Shown here piece by piece: positions 7,868 to 18,413 of a stretch of DNA of 46,591 nucleotides. The notes beneath the pieces are model-generated. The model was not told where the DNA came from. It ran no database searches and was given only the letters and a program-made list of their open reading frames with translations. The DNA comes from an uncultured Candidatus Competibacteraceae bacterium (lineage in GTDB: Bacteria; Pseudomonadota; Gammaproteobacteria; Competibacterales; Competibacteraceae), in assembly GCA_903879705.1 (NCBI GenBank), contig CAIRMO010000043.1:1-46591 (forward strand), given 5' to 3'. The position numbers were made by a program, and so were the translations under genes. How positions within the stretch are numbered: the first letter of the stretch is position 1; the number at the start of each line of letters is the position of its first letter.

Positions 7868-8980
7868 TCACCGCTCCAGCAGCATCCGCAGCATCCGCCG
7901 CAATGGTTCCGCAGCGCCCCATAATAATTGATCGCCGCAGGTGAACGCGGCCAGATACTCCGGCCCCATATTCAACTTCCGCAACCGGCCCACAGGTACG
8001 CTCAGGGTTCCGGTCACGGCGGCGGGGGTCAGGTCCCGCATTGATAATTCCCGCTCATTTGGCACTACTTTCACCCAGTCGTTAGCGGCGCCAATGATCT
8101 CCACTATCTCATCCAGTGGCGCAGCGCGAGTCAGTTTGATGGTCAAAGCCTGACTGTGGCAACGCATCGCGCCAATCCGGATGCAGAGACCATCAATCGG
8201 CAGTGGAGAACCGGAATAGCCCAGAATCTTGTTGGTTTCCGCCTGGCCTTTCCATTCCTCGCGACTCTGACCGTTATCGAGTTGCTTGTCGATCCACGGA
8301 ATCAGGCTGCCGGCCAGTGGCGCTCCAAAATTCGCAGTCGGGAACTCGCTGGAACGAATGGTTTGCGCCACCATCCGGTCAATCTCCAGAATCGCCGAAG
8401 CCGGTTCATTCAGCCGGTCAGCGACTGCGGCATGAATCATCCCCATCTGCTGAATCAGTTCGCGCATGTTCTGCGCCCCGGCCCCGGAGGCCGCCTGATA
8501 GGTCATAGCGCTCATCCACTCCACCAAGCCGTGCGCGAATAAGCCGCCCAGTCCCATCAACATCAGACTGACTGTGCAATTGCCACCGATGTAATCCTTC
8601 ACTCCCCGATCCAGCGCCTTCTCAATCACGGTGCGATTAACCGGATCAAGAATGATCACCGCATCGTCTTTCATCCGCAGGGTTGAAGCCGCGTCAATCC
8701 AGTAGCCTTGCCAACCGGCAGTCCGCAATTGCGGATACATCGCGCTAGTGTAATCGCCGCCCTGACAGGTCACAATAATGTCCAGGGTTTTTAACTCGGC
8801 AATCGAGTGGGCATCCTTGAGCGGCGCAGTGGTCTTGCCAATGCCTGGCCCTTGACCGCCAATGTTGGAAGTCGTGAAAAACACCGGCTCATCGATCAGC
8901 GCGAAGTCATTTTCCGCCTGCATCCGCGCCATCAGCACTGAACCCACCATTCCCCGCCAACCCACCAGACCAACTCGCAT
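7868..8980 (-). CDS. asd: Aspartate-semialdehyde dehydrogenase
   Basis: A 370-residue NADP-dependent enzyme that reduces aspartyl phosphate to aspartate semialdehyde, the branch point to lysine, diaminopimelate, methionine and threonine. The N-terminal nucleotide-binding motif is [14 protein letters not shown], the catalytic cysteine is in [13 protein letters not shown], and the later QAASGAGA segment and the [17 protein letters not shown] segment (active-site His) fit the Gram-negative Asd subgroup. Length is typical (~367-371 aa). GAGGAG sits eight bases before the ATG. It lies 60 bp downstream of leuB in the same direction, probably one transcript. Confidence 0.97.
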   Translation of the reverse strand: MRVGLVGWRGMVGSVLMARMQAENDFALIDEPVFFTTSNIGGQGPGIGKTTAPLKDAHSIAELKTLDIIVTCQGGDYTSAMYPQLRTAGWQGYWIDAASTLRMKDDAVIILDPVNRTVIEKALDRGVKDYIGGNCTVSLMLMGLGGLFAHGLVEWMSAMTYQAASGAGAQNMRELIQQMGMIHAAVADRLNEPASAILEIDRMVAQTIRSSEFPTANFGAPLAGSLIPWIDKQLDNGQSREEWKGQAETNKILGYSGSPLPIDGLCIRIGAMRCHSQALTIKLTRAAPLDEIVEIIGAANDWVKVVPNERELSMRDLTPAAVTGTLSVPVGRLRKLNMGPEYLAAFTCGDQLLWGAAEPLRRMLRMLLER

Positions 8981-9040
8981 GATTGCACTCCTCGCCTTGC
9001 ATTAAATCAGCTTGCGTTAAACCAGAATGACTTGAAATTT

Positions 9041-10114
9041 TTACAGCGCCGCAACCACCGCATCGCCCATCGCCTGAGTCCCGACCGGCGTCATGCCATT
9101 AGCCATAATATCCAGCGTTCGCAATCCCTGATCCAGCACCCGCCCAACGGCCCGCTCAATCCGCTCGGCCTGTTCCGGGGCCTTCAGACTGTAGCGCAAC
9201 AGCATCGCCGCCGACAGAATCGTCGCCAGCGGATTCGCCATGCCCTTGCCGGCGATGTCGGGTGCAGAACCGTGAATCGGCTCGTACAGGCCCTTCCCGT
9301 TGGCATCCAGCGAGGCCGAAGGCAACATGCCGATGGAGCCGGTCAGCATCGCGGCGCAGTCGGACAGAATGTCGCCGAACAGGCTGCCGGTCACGATCAC
9401 ATCAAATTGCTTCGGGGCGCGGACCAGTTGCATCGCGGCGTTATCCACATACAGATGCGACAGCGCCACATCGGGATAGTCCTTCGCCACTCGCGTCACC
9501 ACGTCCCGCCACAATTCCGAGACTTCCAGGGCGTTGGCCTTGTCCACCGAACAGAGCTTGCGCTGGCGCTTGCGGGCGGCCTCAAACCCGACCCGGGCGA
9601 TCCGTTTGATTTCGGACTCCCGGTAGATCATGGTGTTAAAGCCTTCCCGCTCGCCACTGTCCAGGGTGCGAATCCCGCGAGGCTGGCCGAAGTAAATATC
9701 GCCGGTCAATTCCCGCACGATCAGAATATCCAGCCCGGCGACGACTTCCGGCTTGAGCGTCGAGGCGGCGGTCAGTTGCGGGTAGAGAATCGCCGGACGC
9801 AGATTGGCAAACACGCCCAGATCAGCGCGGATCAATAGCAAACCGTGTTCGGCACGCAAGGGCCGATCCAGCGCTTCCCACTTCGGCCCACCGACTGCGC
9901 CGAGCAGGATTGCATCGGCTTCATGCGCCTGGCGACGAGTCTGATCGGGATAAGGTTCGCCCAACGCATCGACCGCGCCGCCGCCGAGCAGCCCATAGTC
10001 CAGGGTCACGTCCAGACCGTGTTCCTGGCGCAGACACTCCAGCACCTTGGCGGCCTCGGCGATGATTTCCGGGCCGATGCCGTCGCCGGGGAGAATCAGG
10101 ATTTTGGCGGTCAT
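9041..10114 (-). CDS. leuB: 3-isopropylmalate dehydrogenase
   Basis: A 357-residue cytoplasmic enzyme that oxidatively decarboxylates 3-isopropylmalate in leucine synthesis, using NAD and a divalent metal. Key stretches are [11 protein letters not shown] at the N-terminus, [10 protein letters not shown], the substrate loop with [32 protein letters not shown], the metal-binding DNAAMQLV and [12 protein letters not shown], and [10 protein letters not shown] near the C-terminus. AAGGAT lies eight bases before the start. leuCD are not in the window on the upstream side; an SDR gene lies there. It is followed by asd. Confidence 0.97.
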   Translation of the reverse strand: MTAKILILPGDGIGPEIIAEAAKVLECLRQEHGLDVTLDYGLLGGGAVDALGEPYPDQTRRQAHEADAILLGAVGGPKWEALDRPLRAEHGLLLIRADLGVFANLRPAILYPQLTAASTLKPEVVAGLDILIVRELTGDIYFGQPRGIRTLDSGEREGFNTMIYRESEIKRIARVGFEAARKRQRKLCSVDKANALEVSELWRDVVTRVAKDYPDVALSHLYVDNAAMQLVRAPKQFDVIVTGSLFGDILSDCAAMLTGSIGMLPSASLDANGKGLYEPIHGSAPDIAGKGMANPLATILSAAMLLRYSLKAPEQAERIERAVGRVLDQGLRTLDIMANGMTPVGTQAMGDAVVAAL

Positions 10115-10169
10115 GCAATATATCCTTCAAGGGTTCTGTACTTTTCGCGCCTTGCGTGGACAGGCTTGC

Positions 10170-10904
10170 TTACCACGGAATCGGTTGTCCATCCCGGAAG
10201 AACCCGCCGGTTGGCCCATCGTCCGGCAAGGTCGCCGCCCAGACGATGCCTGCTGCGCCCTGCTCCACCGTCCGCTCCGCGTGGGGGCCGCCCATATCGG
10301 TGCGCACCCGGCCGGGACAAACCGAATTGACCAGGATGTTAAAGCCCTGAGTTTCCGCTGCCAGGATCCGGGTCAAAGCGTTAATCGCGGTCTTGGAAAT
10401 CCGGTAGGCGGGCGATCTCCCTTCCATTTCGCTTAACTGGCCCATGCCGCTGGACAGATTGACAATGCGGCCATAATGCTGGTGCTTCATCAGCGGAACC
10501 AGTTCCTGTACCAGCAGCAGTGGCCCGTACAGATTGGTTTTTAGCGTCATGGTCAGGGTTTCCAGACTGGCGGTAAAAACGCTGGCGCTGCCGGCTTCTT
10601 CGGAACCGTGGCTGTCAAGGAATACCCCGGCGTTATTGACCAGAATATCCAACCGCCCGCACCGGCGGTGAATGAATGCCCCGAGTTCAGCCACGCTGGT
10701 TTCCGAAGTCACGTCCAGCGGTTGAAGCAGCACGTCCAGTCCCTCAGTCAACAATTTTTCCAGCGCCATCTCGCCCTTGCCGACATTGCGACTGGCGATG
10801 ATCACCCGGATGTCGCGTTTGGCTAGTTGTCGGGCCGTTTCCAGCCCCAAACCACGATTGGCACCCGTCACTATTGCCACGGGCTTGACACTTTTATCGC
10901 TCAT
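10170..10904 (-). CDS. Short-chain dehydrogenase/reductase
   Basis: A 244-residue classical SDR. The cofactor motif TGANRGLGLETARQLAK is near the N-terminus, NNAG is present (LVNNAGVFLD), and the catalytic residues are Ser in VNLSSGMGQ with YRISK (Tyr and Lys). SRNVGKG after the second strand suggests NADP(H). The substrate cannot be read from sequence; it resembles carbonyl reductase-like SDRs. The start at 10904 was chosen because GAGG lies five bases upstream and it gives the usual ~245-aa length; a longer start would overlap the thioesterase gene. Both genes point the same way, 71 bp apart. Confidence 0.9.
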   Translation of the reverse strand: MSDKSVKPVAIVTGANRGLGLETARQLAKRDIRVIIASRNVGKGEMALEKLLTEGLDVLLQPLDVTSETSVAELGAFIHRRCGRLDILVNNAGVFLDSHGSEEAGSASVFTASLETLTMTLKTNLYGPLLLVQELVPLMKHQHYGRIVNLSSGMGQLSEMEGRSPAYRISKTAINALTRILAAETQGFNILVNSVCPGRVRTDMGGPHAERTVEQGAAGIVWAATLPDDGPTGGFFRDGQPIPW

Positions 10905-10975
10905 CATCACCTCTCCCTCAGCCGCCCCGACAATCCACAGTGGTTGCTGCAAATTGGCGCAGTCTGTTGTTTTAT

Positions 10976-11497
10976 TCACAATCTATTGTTGCAAATACTA
11001 ACAGTCTCCGCATGGTTAAAACAACAAAACCCGTTATGAACCCATGCTGATGCCGCTCTAAACAGGCCATATTGGCCCTTGAAAGTCATCGCCGGTTCGC
11101 CGTTGGCGCGAATGACGACCTCAACAGTCCAGCGAGCCTTGCCGCGCTCCCGGTAGCGGTGAATGAACTGTTCCACTGTCGCCGGTTCCGGCAGCACACA
11201 TTCCGCCAAAATCTCCTCCCGCACGGGCCGCAGAAATTTCAGGTAGCTGTCGATGATCACGATCTCGGCGCTTTCGCCATGTTCGCGCAGGGTCAGCGTG
11301 GTCATGGCCCAGCCAGTCAACGCCGCAATGGCGGCCATCGATCCGCCAAACGCGGTGCCTTTGTCATTGATATTCGGTTCCAGTGGCGCGGTCAATGCCA
11401 GTCCAGCGGCGTCGCAGCGCTCGATTTGCGCCTGCATGGCCCGAAATAGCGGGACATGGCGATTAAGATAATCATTGAGTTCTTGCATGTGGGACAT
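10976..11497 (-). CDS. Hotdog-fold thioesterase, YiiD C-terminal domain family
   Basis: A 173-residue protein matching the YiiD C-terminal thioesterase domain: LNDYLNRHVPLFRAMQAQIE, then APLEPNINDKGTAFGGSMAA, the long hotdog helix IAALTGWAMTTLTLRE, and VVIRANGEPAMTFKGQYGLF near the end. Members act on acyl-CoA or acyl-ACP, but the substrate is unknown. Only the thioesterase half is present; E. coli YiiD carries an acetyltransferase domain in front. The last ~20 residues after LFRAAS are atypical. Confidence 0.85.
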   Translation of the reverse strand: MSHMQELNDYLNRHVPLFRAMQAQIERCDAAGLALTAPLEPNINDKGTAFGGSMAAIAALTGWAMTTLTLREHGESAEIVIIDSYLKFLRPVREEILAECVLPEPATVEQFIHRYRERGKARWTVEVVIRANGEPAMTFKGQYGLFRAASAWVHNGFCCFNHAETVSICNNRL

Positions 11498-11526
11498 GAT
11501 GGTGACTCCGGTGCCGGGATTCTTCC

Positions 11527-12795
<1,269 letters not shown>

Positions 12796-12863
12796 ACCGC
12801 TGGCAATGGGGGTTGGCAGTCACTGTCATTAAGTTAAGGATTCAGGACGTTGGGTTGTCTACC

Positions 12864-12945
12864 TTTTCCGTCATACTCGCGAAAGCGGGTATCCAGTTTT
12901 TTCAGTGAGTTACTGGATTCCCGCATCCGCGGGAATGACGGAAAA
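12864..12945. repeat. Palindromic intergenic repeat
   Basis: Two ~33-bp arms, TTTTCCGTCATACTCGCGAA... and its near-complement ending GCGGGAATGACGGAAAA, form a long hairpin containing the GCGGGTATCCAG / CTGGATTCCCGC pair common in proteobacterial intergenic repeats. It follows hemB and may help end its transcript. Nothing else is apparent in 12796-13107. Confidence 0.75.
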
Positions 12946-13107
12946 CTGGGCAGTAGAGTCAATTCCAATTGAGGTTTGCGCCTTTGGAAATGGAGGTGCT
13001 GCATTGGCCGCCCGAAGTGGAATCGGTGTTGCGGCGCGGCGGTTATCTCCGGTCTCCTCCGCCTGATCTGGACTTGTGGTGCAATTGCGCCGATTGAGGG
13101 GTATATC

Positions 13108-13887
13108 ATGGTTTTTCTTGCTGATTTGCTGTCGTTTTTTCTGCATCTTGACCAGCATCTGGCGATTATGGCCAGCCAATATGGCAACTGGATTTATGCC
13201 ATTCTATTTTTAATCGTGTTCTGCGAAACCGGGCTGGTGGTGACGCCGTTTCTACCCGGCGATTCACTGCTATTTGTCGCCGGCACATTGGCGGCCATTG
13301 GCACAATGGACATTCACGCGCTGTTTCTGCTGTTGACCATCGCCGCCATTCTCGGCGATACCGTTAATTACGCCGCTGGTCATTATTTCGGCGAAAAGGT
13401 ATTCCACGTTGACGCCCGGATTCTCAAACGCGAATACCTCGACCGCACCCATCAATTTTTCGAGCGGCATGGCGGCAAGACGATTGTTATTGCCCGTTTT
13501 GTGCCGATCATTCGTACCTTTGCCCCGTTCGTGGCCGGAGCCGGCAGCATGAGTTATCGCCATTTTTTGATTTATAATGTGACCGGTGGCATTGCCTGGA
13601 CTGCCGCATTTCTGTATGGCGGCTATTTCTTCGGCAACCTGCCGTTCGTCAAGCAGAATTTCACCTTGGTCATTCTGGCGATCATCGTCCTGTCGATCCT
13701 TCCCGGCGTGGTTGAATACTGGCGACAGCGCCGTGCTGGGGTGCGGCAGTTGGCAGAGGAAATGGGGCGGGGGCTAAACACAGCGCTGCCGGATTTGCAC
13801 AAGACGGTGGTGAATCAAGGTGGCACTGGCCGTCGGAGTGATGATCGAGAGGCGGACCCCGAACACGGCGGAACTGACCATCGATGA
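13108..13887 (+). CDS. DedA-family inner-membrane protein
   Basis: A 259-residue DedA/SNARE-associated membrane protein. Features: [18 protein letters not shown] with conserved Glu and the PGD motif, an acidic/basic cytoplasmic loop, [30 protein letters not shown] with the conserved arginines, and [19 protein letters not shown]. DedA proteins are linked to phospholipid translocation and proton-driven membrane homeostasis. The family is ~200-225 residues; here ~38 extra C-terminal residues (after QLAEEMGRG) are polar and probably unstructured. The chosen ATG at 13108 begins just before the first hydrophobic helix. Confidence 0.93.
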   Translation: MVFLADLLSFFLHLDQHLAIMASQYGNWIYAILFLIVFCETGLVVTPFLPGDSLLFVAGTLAAIGTMDIHALFLLLTIAAILGDTVNYAAGHYFGEKVFHVDARILKREYLDRTHQFFERHGGKTIVIARFVPIIRTFAPFVAGAGSMSYRHFLIYNVTGGIAWTAAFLYGGYFFGNLPFVKQNFTLVILAIIVLSILPGVVEYWRQRRAGVRQLAEEMGRGLNTALPDLHKTVVNQGGTGRRSDDREADPEHGGTDHR

Positions 13888-13996
13888 CGCCGAGCGCGCC
13901 TTGCGCCACGGGGTGATCCTGCGCAAACTCAGTTCATGGCCCCGTACCCCGGTCGGTTCCCGGCCCCTCGCTCCTCTGCCCCAGCCGGAGGAGTGA
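13841..13996 (+). CDS. Possible 51-residue protein overlapping the dedA end
   Basis: In the +1 frame relative to the dedA tail, an ATG at 13841 opens [20 protein letters not shown] and ends LAPLPQPEE. It is more protein-like than the dedA tail it overlaps, so the tail may reflect a frameshift or this may be a separate small gene. No family is recognised and no good ribosome binding site is seen. Confidence 0.25.
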   Translation: MIERRTPNTAELTIDDAERALRHGVILRKLSSWPRTPVGSRPLAPLPQPEE

Positions 13997-14057
13997 ACGA
14001 CTACGACATTGCCGGGATGTAGCGAATCCATGCGAGAACGAAGGTTATTTCCGCAGC

Positions 14058-14792
14058 ATGACAGAAAACGAGTTCCACCTAACCCAGTCGACCGATCAGC
14101 TCCAACAACTGACGCGACGGTTGCTATCGGTTCAGGAAGAGGAGCGCCGCGCTCTGTCCCGCGAACTCCATGATGATTTTGGGCAGCAACTGATTGCGCT
14201 TAAGCTCAATCTGTCCACGCTGGATCAGCTCTTGCGAAACTACCCACCATATCCTGCTCCGCACACCGGCCATAACTCAGCAACAGCGGTTCAGCGATGT
14301 ACCGCGGACTGCATTGACATTACCAACCACATTATTGGACGGGTTCGGGAGATTGCCCACCACCTCCGGCCCTCGATTCTCGACGATCTGGGGTTGTCCG
14401 CCACCTTGCACGGCTACACCCAGCGTCAGGCGCAGCGGGCCGGTTGCACGATTGAAGTTCGGGATTGCATCCCGTCACTGTCGCCGGACGTAGAGATTGC
14501 GGCGTTTCGCATCGTGCAGGAAGCGGTCAGTAATGCCATCCGCCACGGCGCGGCACCACACATCACCGTTGTTGCCCAATTTGATAAATCGGTGCTGCGG
14601 CTGGTCATTCAGGACAATGGCAGCGGCTTCGATCCGGACGAGCTATCCGCTCGCCCCGAATCGGGCATGGGGCTGATCACCATGAGCGAGCGGGCCCGGT
14701 TGCTGGGCGGCCAGTTGACGCACACCAGCCGGCCAGGGATGGGAACGCGCATCGAAGTCACGATCCCGGTAGAGGTCAGCGAAAGCCCATGA
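14058..14792 (+). CDS. Soluble sensor histidine kinase (HisKA_3 type)
   Basis: A 244-residue cytoplasmic kinase made only of a dimerization/phosphoacceptor region and an ATPase domain. H38 in SRELHDDFGQQL is the phosphoacceptor. The N-box has N159 in VQEAVSNAIRHGA, the G1 box is QDNGSGFD, and G2 is SGMGLITMSERARLLGGQL. There is no membrane segment and no sensor domain, so it probably gets input from the next gene product. The stop overlaps the next start by 4 nt (ATGA). It should phosphorylate the NarL-type regulator two genes down. Confidence 0.93.
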   Translation: MTENEFHLTQSTDQLQQLTRRLLSVQEEERRALSRELHDDFGQQLIALKLNLSTLDQLLRNYPPYPAPHTGHNSATAVQRCTADCIDITNHIIGRVREIAHHLRPSILDDLGLSATLHGYTQRQAQRAGCTIEVRDCIPSLSPDVEIAAFRIVQEAVSNAIRHGAAPHITVVAQFDKSVLRLVIQDNGSGFDPDELSARPESGMGLITMSERARLLGGQLTHTSRPGMGTRIEVTIPVEVSESP

Positions 14793-15970
14793 CCGACCAT
14801 GCCTCGGCGGTTGAAGACCTGCGTTGTCAGGCGGAAGCGCGGTTGTCGGCGCGGCTACTCACTCCAGCCAACCCACCCATGCTGACCCCGGCGGAGAGCC
14901 AGCGGCTGATCCACGAACTACAAGTTCACCAAATCGAACTGGAGTTGCAGAACCAGGCGCTGATGGAGATGCGTGACCGGTTGAAACAGAGTCTGGAAAA
15001 ATACACCGACTTTTTCGACGTTGCGCCGATGGGCTATCTGGTGCTGGACGATCATGGCGCGATCCTGGAAGCCAACCCCGCCGCGGCGACCCTGCTGAGA
15101 GTTAATCGCTGCGACCTGATCGCGCGACGGTTAGGTCTCTTCATTTCGCTGGAAACCCGCCCCACCTTCAACGCTTTTGTCGACATGCTCATGGCGGGGA
15201 CGGCCAAGAAAAGCTGCGAAGTGACGCTCGATAGCGAAACCGCGGCGCCCCGCTACCTGCATCTGGAGGGCGTAGGCGTGGCGGCTAGAACCGGCTGGCA
15301 GTGCCGTATCGCGGCAACCGACATCACCCAGCACCCGCAACTTGAGAAACTCCAAACGCTGTCACGGCGACTGGTGGCGATTCAGGAAGCGGAACGCCGC
15401 ACCTTGGCTTACACCTTCCACGAGGATTTTGGGCAGGAACTGGCCGCCATCAAACTTGAGCTGTCCCAGTTGGACCACGCCGGAGTCAGCGCCTGTGTTG
15501 GACGAGTGGATCGCATCATCGGCCAGATTCGGGAGATGGCGAGCAAACTCCGCCCATCGATCCTCGACGATCTGGGGCTGTCCGCGGCCCTGAATGCTTA
15601 TGCCCACCGGCAGACAAGACGCACCGGATGCACGATTGATCTTCAGGGGTATCTTCCACCGCTGCCGCCGGAAATGGAAATTGCGGTGTTCCGGATCGTG
15701 CAGACCGCTATTTACCACGCGATCCACGACGGCGCGGCGCAGCAGATTACCGTGAACACTGGCGTTGACCAGGATCGGCTGAGGCTCCTGATCGAGGATA
15801 ATGGCCGCGGTTTCGATCCGGTGGCGGTACCGGCTGAGCTAGAGCCGAGCCGGCTGATGAGTATTCGTGAACGCACCGAATTACTCGGTGGTCAGTGGCT
15901 GCGAACCAGCCAACTGGGGGTGGGGACCCGCATCGAAATCGCTTTGCCGTTGGTGGGGGTGACAACCTGA
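14789..15970 (+). CDS. PAS-domain histidine kinase homologue with degenerate N-box
   Basis: 393 residues, cytoplasmic. Residues ~35-72 form a coiled coil (ELQVHQIELELQNQAL), followed by a PAS domain (~73-180, YTDFFDVAPMGYLVLDDHGA). The HisKA_3 region contains H211 in YTFHEDFGQEL, but the N-box reads VQTAIYHAIHDGA, with His310 where the catalytic Asn should be. The G1 motif EDNGRGFD is retained, while G2 is weaker (SRLMSIRERTELLGGQW). It is clearly a duplicate of the preceding kinase with a sensor added, and may act as a pseudokinase that forms heterodimers with it. The stop and next start share one base. Confidence 0.9.
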   Translation: MTDHASAVEDLRCQAEARLSARLLTPANPPMLTPAESQRLIHELQVHQIELELQNQALMEMRDRLKQSLEKYTDFFDVAPMGYLVLDDHGAILEANPAAATLLRVNRCDLIARRLGLFISLETRPTFNAFVDMLMAGTAKKSCEVTLDSETAAPRYLHLEGVGVAARTGWQCRIAATDITQHPQLEKLQTLSRRLVAIQEAERRTLAYTFHEDFGQELAAIKLELSQLDHAGVSACVGRVDRIIGQIREMASKLRPSILDDLGLSAALNAYAHRQTRRTGCTIDLQGYLPPLPPEMEIAVFRIVQTAIYHAIHDGAAQQITVNTGVDQDRLRLLIEDNGRGFDPVAVPAELEPSRLMSIRERTELLGGQWLRTSQLGVGTRIEIALPLVGVTT

Positions 15971-16641
15971 TGGACGCGACGCGAGTGCTGTTAGCCGATG
16001 ACCATACGTTGGTGCGGGCCGGTCTGCGCGGGCTGGTGGACAAACTCGACGGGTTTTGCGTGGTCGCCGAGGTCGGAGATGGGCGCGAGGCGGTACGCCT
16101 GACCCGGCAGTTGGCGCCGGAGATTGTTCTCATGGACATCAGTATGCCGGGGTTGAACGGGTTGGATGCGACCGCACTGATCATGAAAGAAATGCTAAAA
16201 ACCCGGGTGATCATCCTGTCCATGCACCTCGCAGAAAGCTATGTACTGGAGGCCTTGCGGGTCGGGGCGGTGGGTTATGTGGCCAAGGATGCTGCGGTTC
16301 ATGAACTGGAACGGGCGTTGCGCGCCGTTCGGAACGGCGACCGCTGGCTTAGTTCGGTGGTCTCAGGCTACCTCATGGACAACTACCTGCGTCACATCCA
16401 TCCGTCGGTCGCCGCACCCGACGCCGAGTCCAGTCCGAATCTGCTGACCCCGCGCCAACGTGAAGTGCTGCAACTGATCGCCGAAGGCCACTCGACCAAA
16501 CAGATCGCCGAACGGCTGTCGATCAGCATCAAGACGGTGGAAACCCACCGCGCCCAACTCACTGAGCGGCTGCACATCTACGACGTGGCCGGGCTAACCC
16601 GCTTCGCTATTCGCACCGGTCTGGTTAATTCCGAACGCTGA
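15970..16641 (+). CDS. NarL/FixJ-family response regulator
   Basis: 223 residues. The N-terminal receiver domain has the acidic pair in LLADDHTLV, the phosphoacceptor Asp in EIVLMDISMPGLNG, and Lys in YVAKDAA. The C-terminal LuxR-type helix-turn-helix is LTPRQREVLQLIAEGHSTKQ then IAERLSISIKTVETHRAQLTE. The start at 15970 overlaps the kinase stop by one base, making a three-gene translationally coupled operon. Its target genes are not evident. Confidence 0.95.
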   Translation: MDATRVLLADDHTLVRAGLRGLVDKLDGFCVVAEVGDGREAVRLTRQLAPEIVLMDISMPGLNGLDATALIMKEMLKTRVIILSMHLAESYVLEALRVGAVGYVAKDAAVHELERALRAVRNGDRWLSSVVSGYLMDNYLRHIHPSVAAPDAESSPNLLTPRQREVLQLIAEGHSTKQIAERLSISIKTVETHRAQLTERLHIYDVAGLTRFAIRTGLVNSER

Positions 16642-16670
16642 GAACCGCTACCTTGAGCGGTTCCCTCTTT
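16642..16670 (+). terminator. Probable terminator of the kinase-regulator operon
   Basis: GAACCGCT (16642-16649) pairs with AGCGGTTC (16656-16663) around a short loop, followed by CCTCTTT. This is immediately downstream of the regulator stop. The T-run is short. Confidence 0.55.
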
Positions 16671-16768
16671 GGTGAAAGGGGGCGAAGGGGGTTTGAATTC
16701 AGCGCAGAGGATCAAAATCCCCCATACTCCAGCTTTCATCTTCTCACCGTCGCAATGACCGGCCCATC

Positions 16769-18163
16769 ATGCTCCCGATTATCGCTATTGTTGGCCGACC
16801 CAATGTCGGCAAATCCACCCTGTTCAATTCCCTGACCCGCACCCGCAACGCGCTGGTGGCGGATATGCCCGGCCTGACCCGCGATCGGCAGTACGGTCTC
16901 GGCCAGCGTGGTTCACAACCCTGCCTGGTAGTCGATACCGGGGGTCTGACCGGTGCCGATGCGGGGTTGGAAGGTCAGATCGAACAGCAGGTCTGGCGGG
17001 CGATTCAAGAAGCCGACGCCATCTTGCTGCTGGTGGATGGCCGGGCGGGCTTGACGGCGGCGGACCAAGAGATCGCCAGCCAGTTGCGCCGGGCCGGCAA
17101 GCCGCTGCATCTGGTCGTTAATAAGGCTGAACACCGCGATCCCGATCTGATCAGCGCCGACTTTCACGCCCTGGGTCTGGAACATCTGCATGTGGTCGCT
17201 GCTGCTCATAATCAGGGGGTCGAAACCCTGATGGAGGCGGTTTTGGCTACATTGCCGGCAACCGACGAGGCGGTTGATGCGGACGAAACGACGGATTCAG
17301 CCGGGCCGGACGACCTGATCAAGCTCGCCGTGGTGGGGCGGCCAAATGTTGGAAAATCCACCCTGGTCAACCGGTTGCTGGGCGAAGATCGGATGCTGGC
17401 TTGTGACATGCCTGGCACGACCCGCGACAGCGTGGCTGTCCCGTTCGAGCGCGACGGGCAACGCTATCTGCTGATCGATACCGCTGGGGTGCGACGCCGG
17501 TCGCGGGTCAACGAGACGGTGGAAAAATTCAGCGTCATTAAGGCGCTGCAAGCGATTGATCAAGCCCACGTTACGGTGCTGGTGCTGGACGCCCGACAAG
17601 GAATCAGCGATCAGGATGCTACGTTACTAGGGCTGATTCTGGAACGGGGGCGGGCGCTGGTGCTGGCCGTTAATAAATGGGATCACCTCGATCCAGAGAC
17701 TCGCGCCAACGTGAAAAGCGAACTGGACCGTCGGTTGAGTTTTATCGACTTTGCTAAAATTCACTTTATTTCAGCGTTGCATGGTACCGGGGTTGGCGAG
17801 TTGCTTGGTTCAGTGCAGGCAGCCTATAGCGCCGCGACCCGTAAACTGGCGACCCCGGAGTTGACCCGCCTGCTCGAAGCCGCACTGATCGCGCATCAGC
17901 CGCCCCTGGTTCACGGCCACAGTATTAAACTGCGTTATGCTCATCAAGGCGGCCAGAATCCACCGATGATCATTATTCACGGCAACCGGATTGACCATGT
18001 GCCGGACGCCTATCGGCGCTATCTAATCGGGTTTTACCGCAAGCGGCTGGAACTATGGGGAACGCCAATCCGGATTGAATTTCGTAGCGGCGAAAATCCC
18101 TATAAACCAGCGACAACGCCAAGGCGGCCTAAAACGGATGGGCGGCGTAAACCAGGGCGGTAG
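16769..18163 (+). CDS. der: GTPase Der (EngA)
   Basis: A 464-residue essential GTPase for 50S ribosome assembly, with two tandem G domains and a C-terminal KH-like domain. The first P-loop is [12 protein letters not shown] at residues ~9-20, with DTGGLTGAD and NKAEH; the second is [13 protein letters not shown] near ~190, with DTAGVRRRS and NKWDHL. The C-terminal region has [19 protein letters not shown] typical of Der, followed by a basic tail. Length is normal. The intervening 127 bp after the regulator gene hold a short GC-rich leader. Confidence 0.97.
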   Translation: MLPIIAIVGRPNVGKSTLFNSLTRTRNALVADMPGLTRDRQYGLGQRGSQPCLVVDTGGLTGADAGLEGQIEQQVWRAIQEADAILLLVDGRAGLTAADQEIASQLRRAGKPLHLVVNKAEHRDPDLISADFHALGLEHLHVVAAAHNQGVETLMEAVLATLPATDEAVDADETTDSAGPDDLIKLAVVGRPNVGKSTLVNRLLGEDRMLACDMPGTTRDSVAVPFERDGQRYLLIDTAGVRRRSRVNETVEKFSVIKALQAIDQAHVTVLVLDARQGISDQDATLLGLILERGRALVLAVNKWDHLDPETRANVKSELDRRLSFIDFAKIHFISALHGTGVGELLGSVQAAYSAATRKLATPELTRLLEAALIAHQPPLVHGHSIKLRYAHQGGQNPPMIIIHGNRIDHVPDAYRRYLIGFYRKRLELWGTPIRIEFRSGENPYKPATTPRRPKTDGRRKPGR

Positions 18164-18224
18164 TATTGATTACGGCAGTTTCGCTCATTTTTTGTAAAAG
18201 ATTGAATTTTATAGGAATAAACTT

Positions 18225-18292
18225 CCTCCTCTAAACCAACGATCCGGTCCTGCGCCACAACCCCTCGTTGTCACAGGAAAATTTAGAGGAGG
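18225..18292 (-). mobile_element. MITE-like element, truncated copy B
   Basis: The right end, TCACAGGAAAATTTAGAGGAGG (18271-18292), matches the family terminal repeat; the left end keeps only CCTCCTCTAAA. About 75 bp of interior is missing. The remaining interior (read on the minus strand GGGGTTGTGGCGCAGGACC) aligns with copy C in reverse orientation. It sits between der and the EAL-HDOD gene. Confidence 0.75.
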
Positions 18293-18413
18293 AACAATAA
18301 TGGGTAATTATCTTATTGAATTATAGGATTTTTATCTTAAAAGTCGTTATCCCGCAACGCAACGGGTATAATTGGCTTAATGTCACCATCAAACTGACCA
18401 AAGACATGGCCTA

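Noticed and set aside
9032..9838. A 268-codon plus-strand frame over leuB
   Set aside because: It is antisense to a clear leuB, rich in His/Arg/Gln from reverse-read GC-rich codons, and has no domain.
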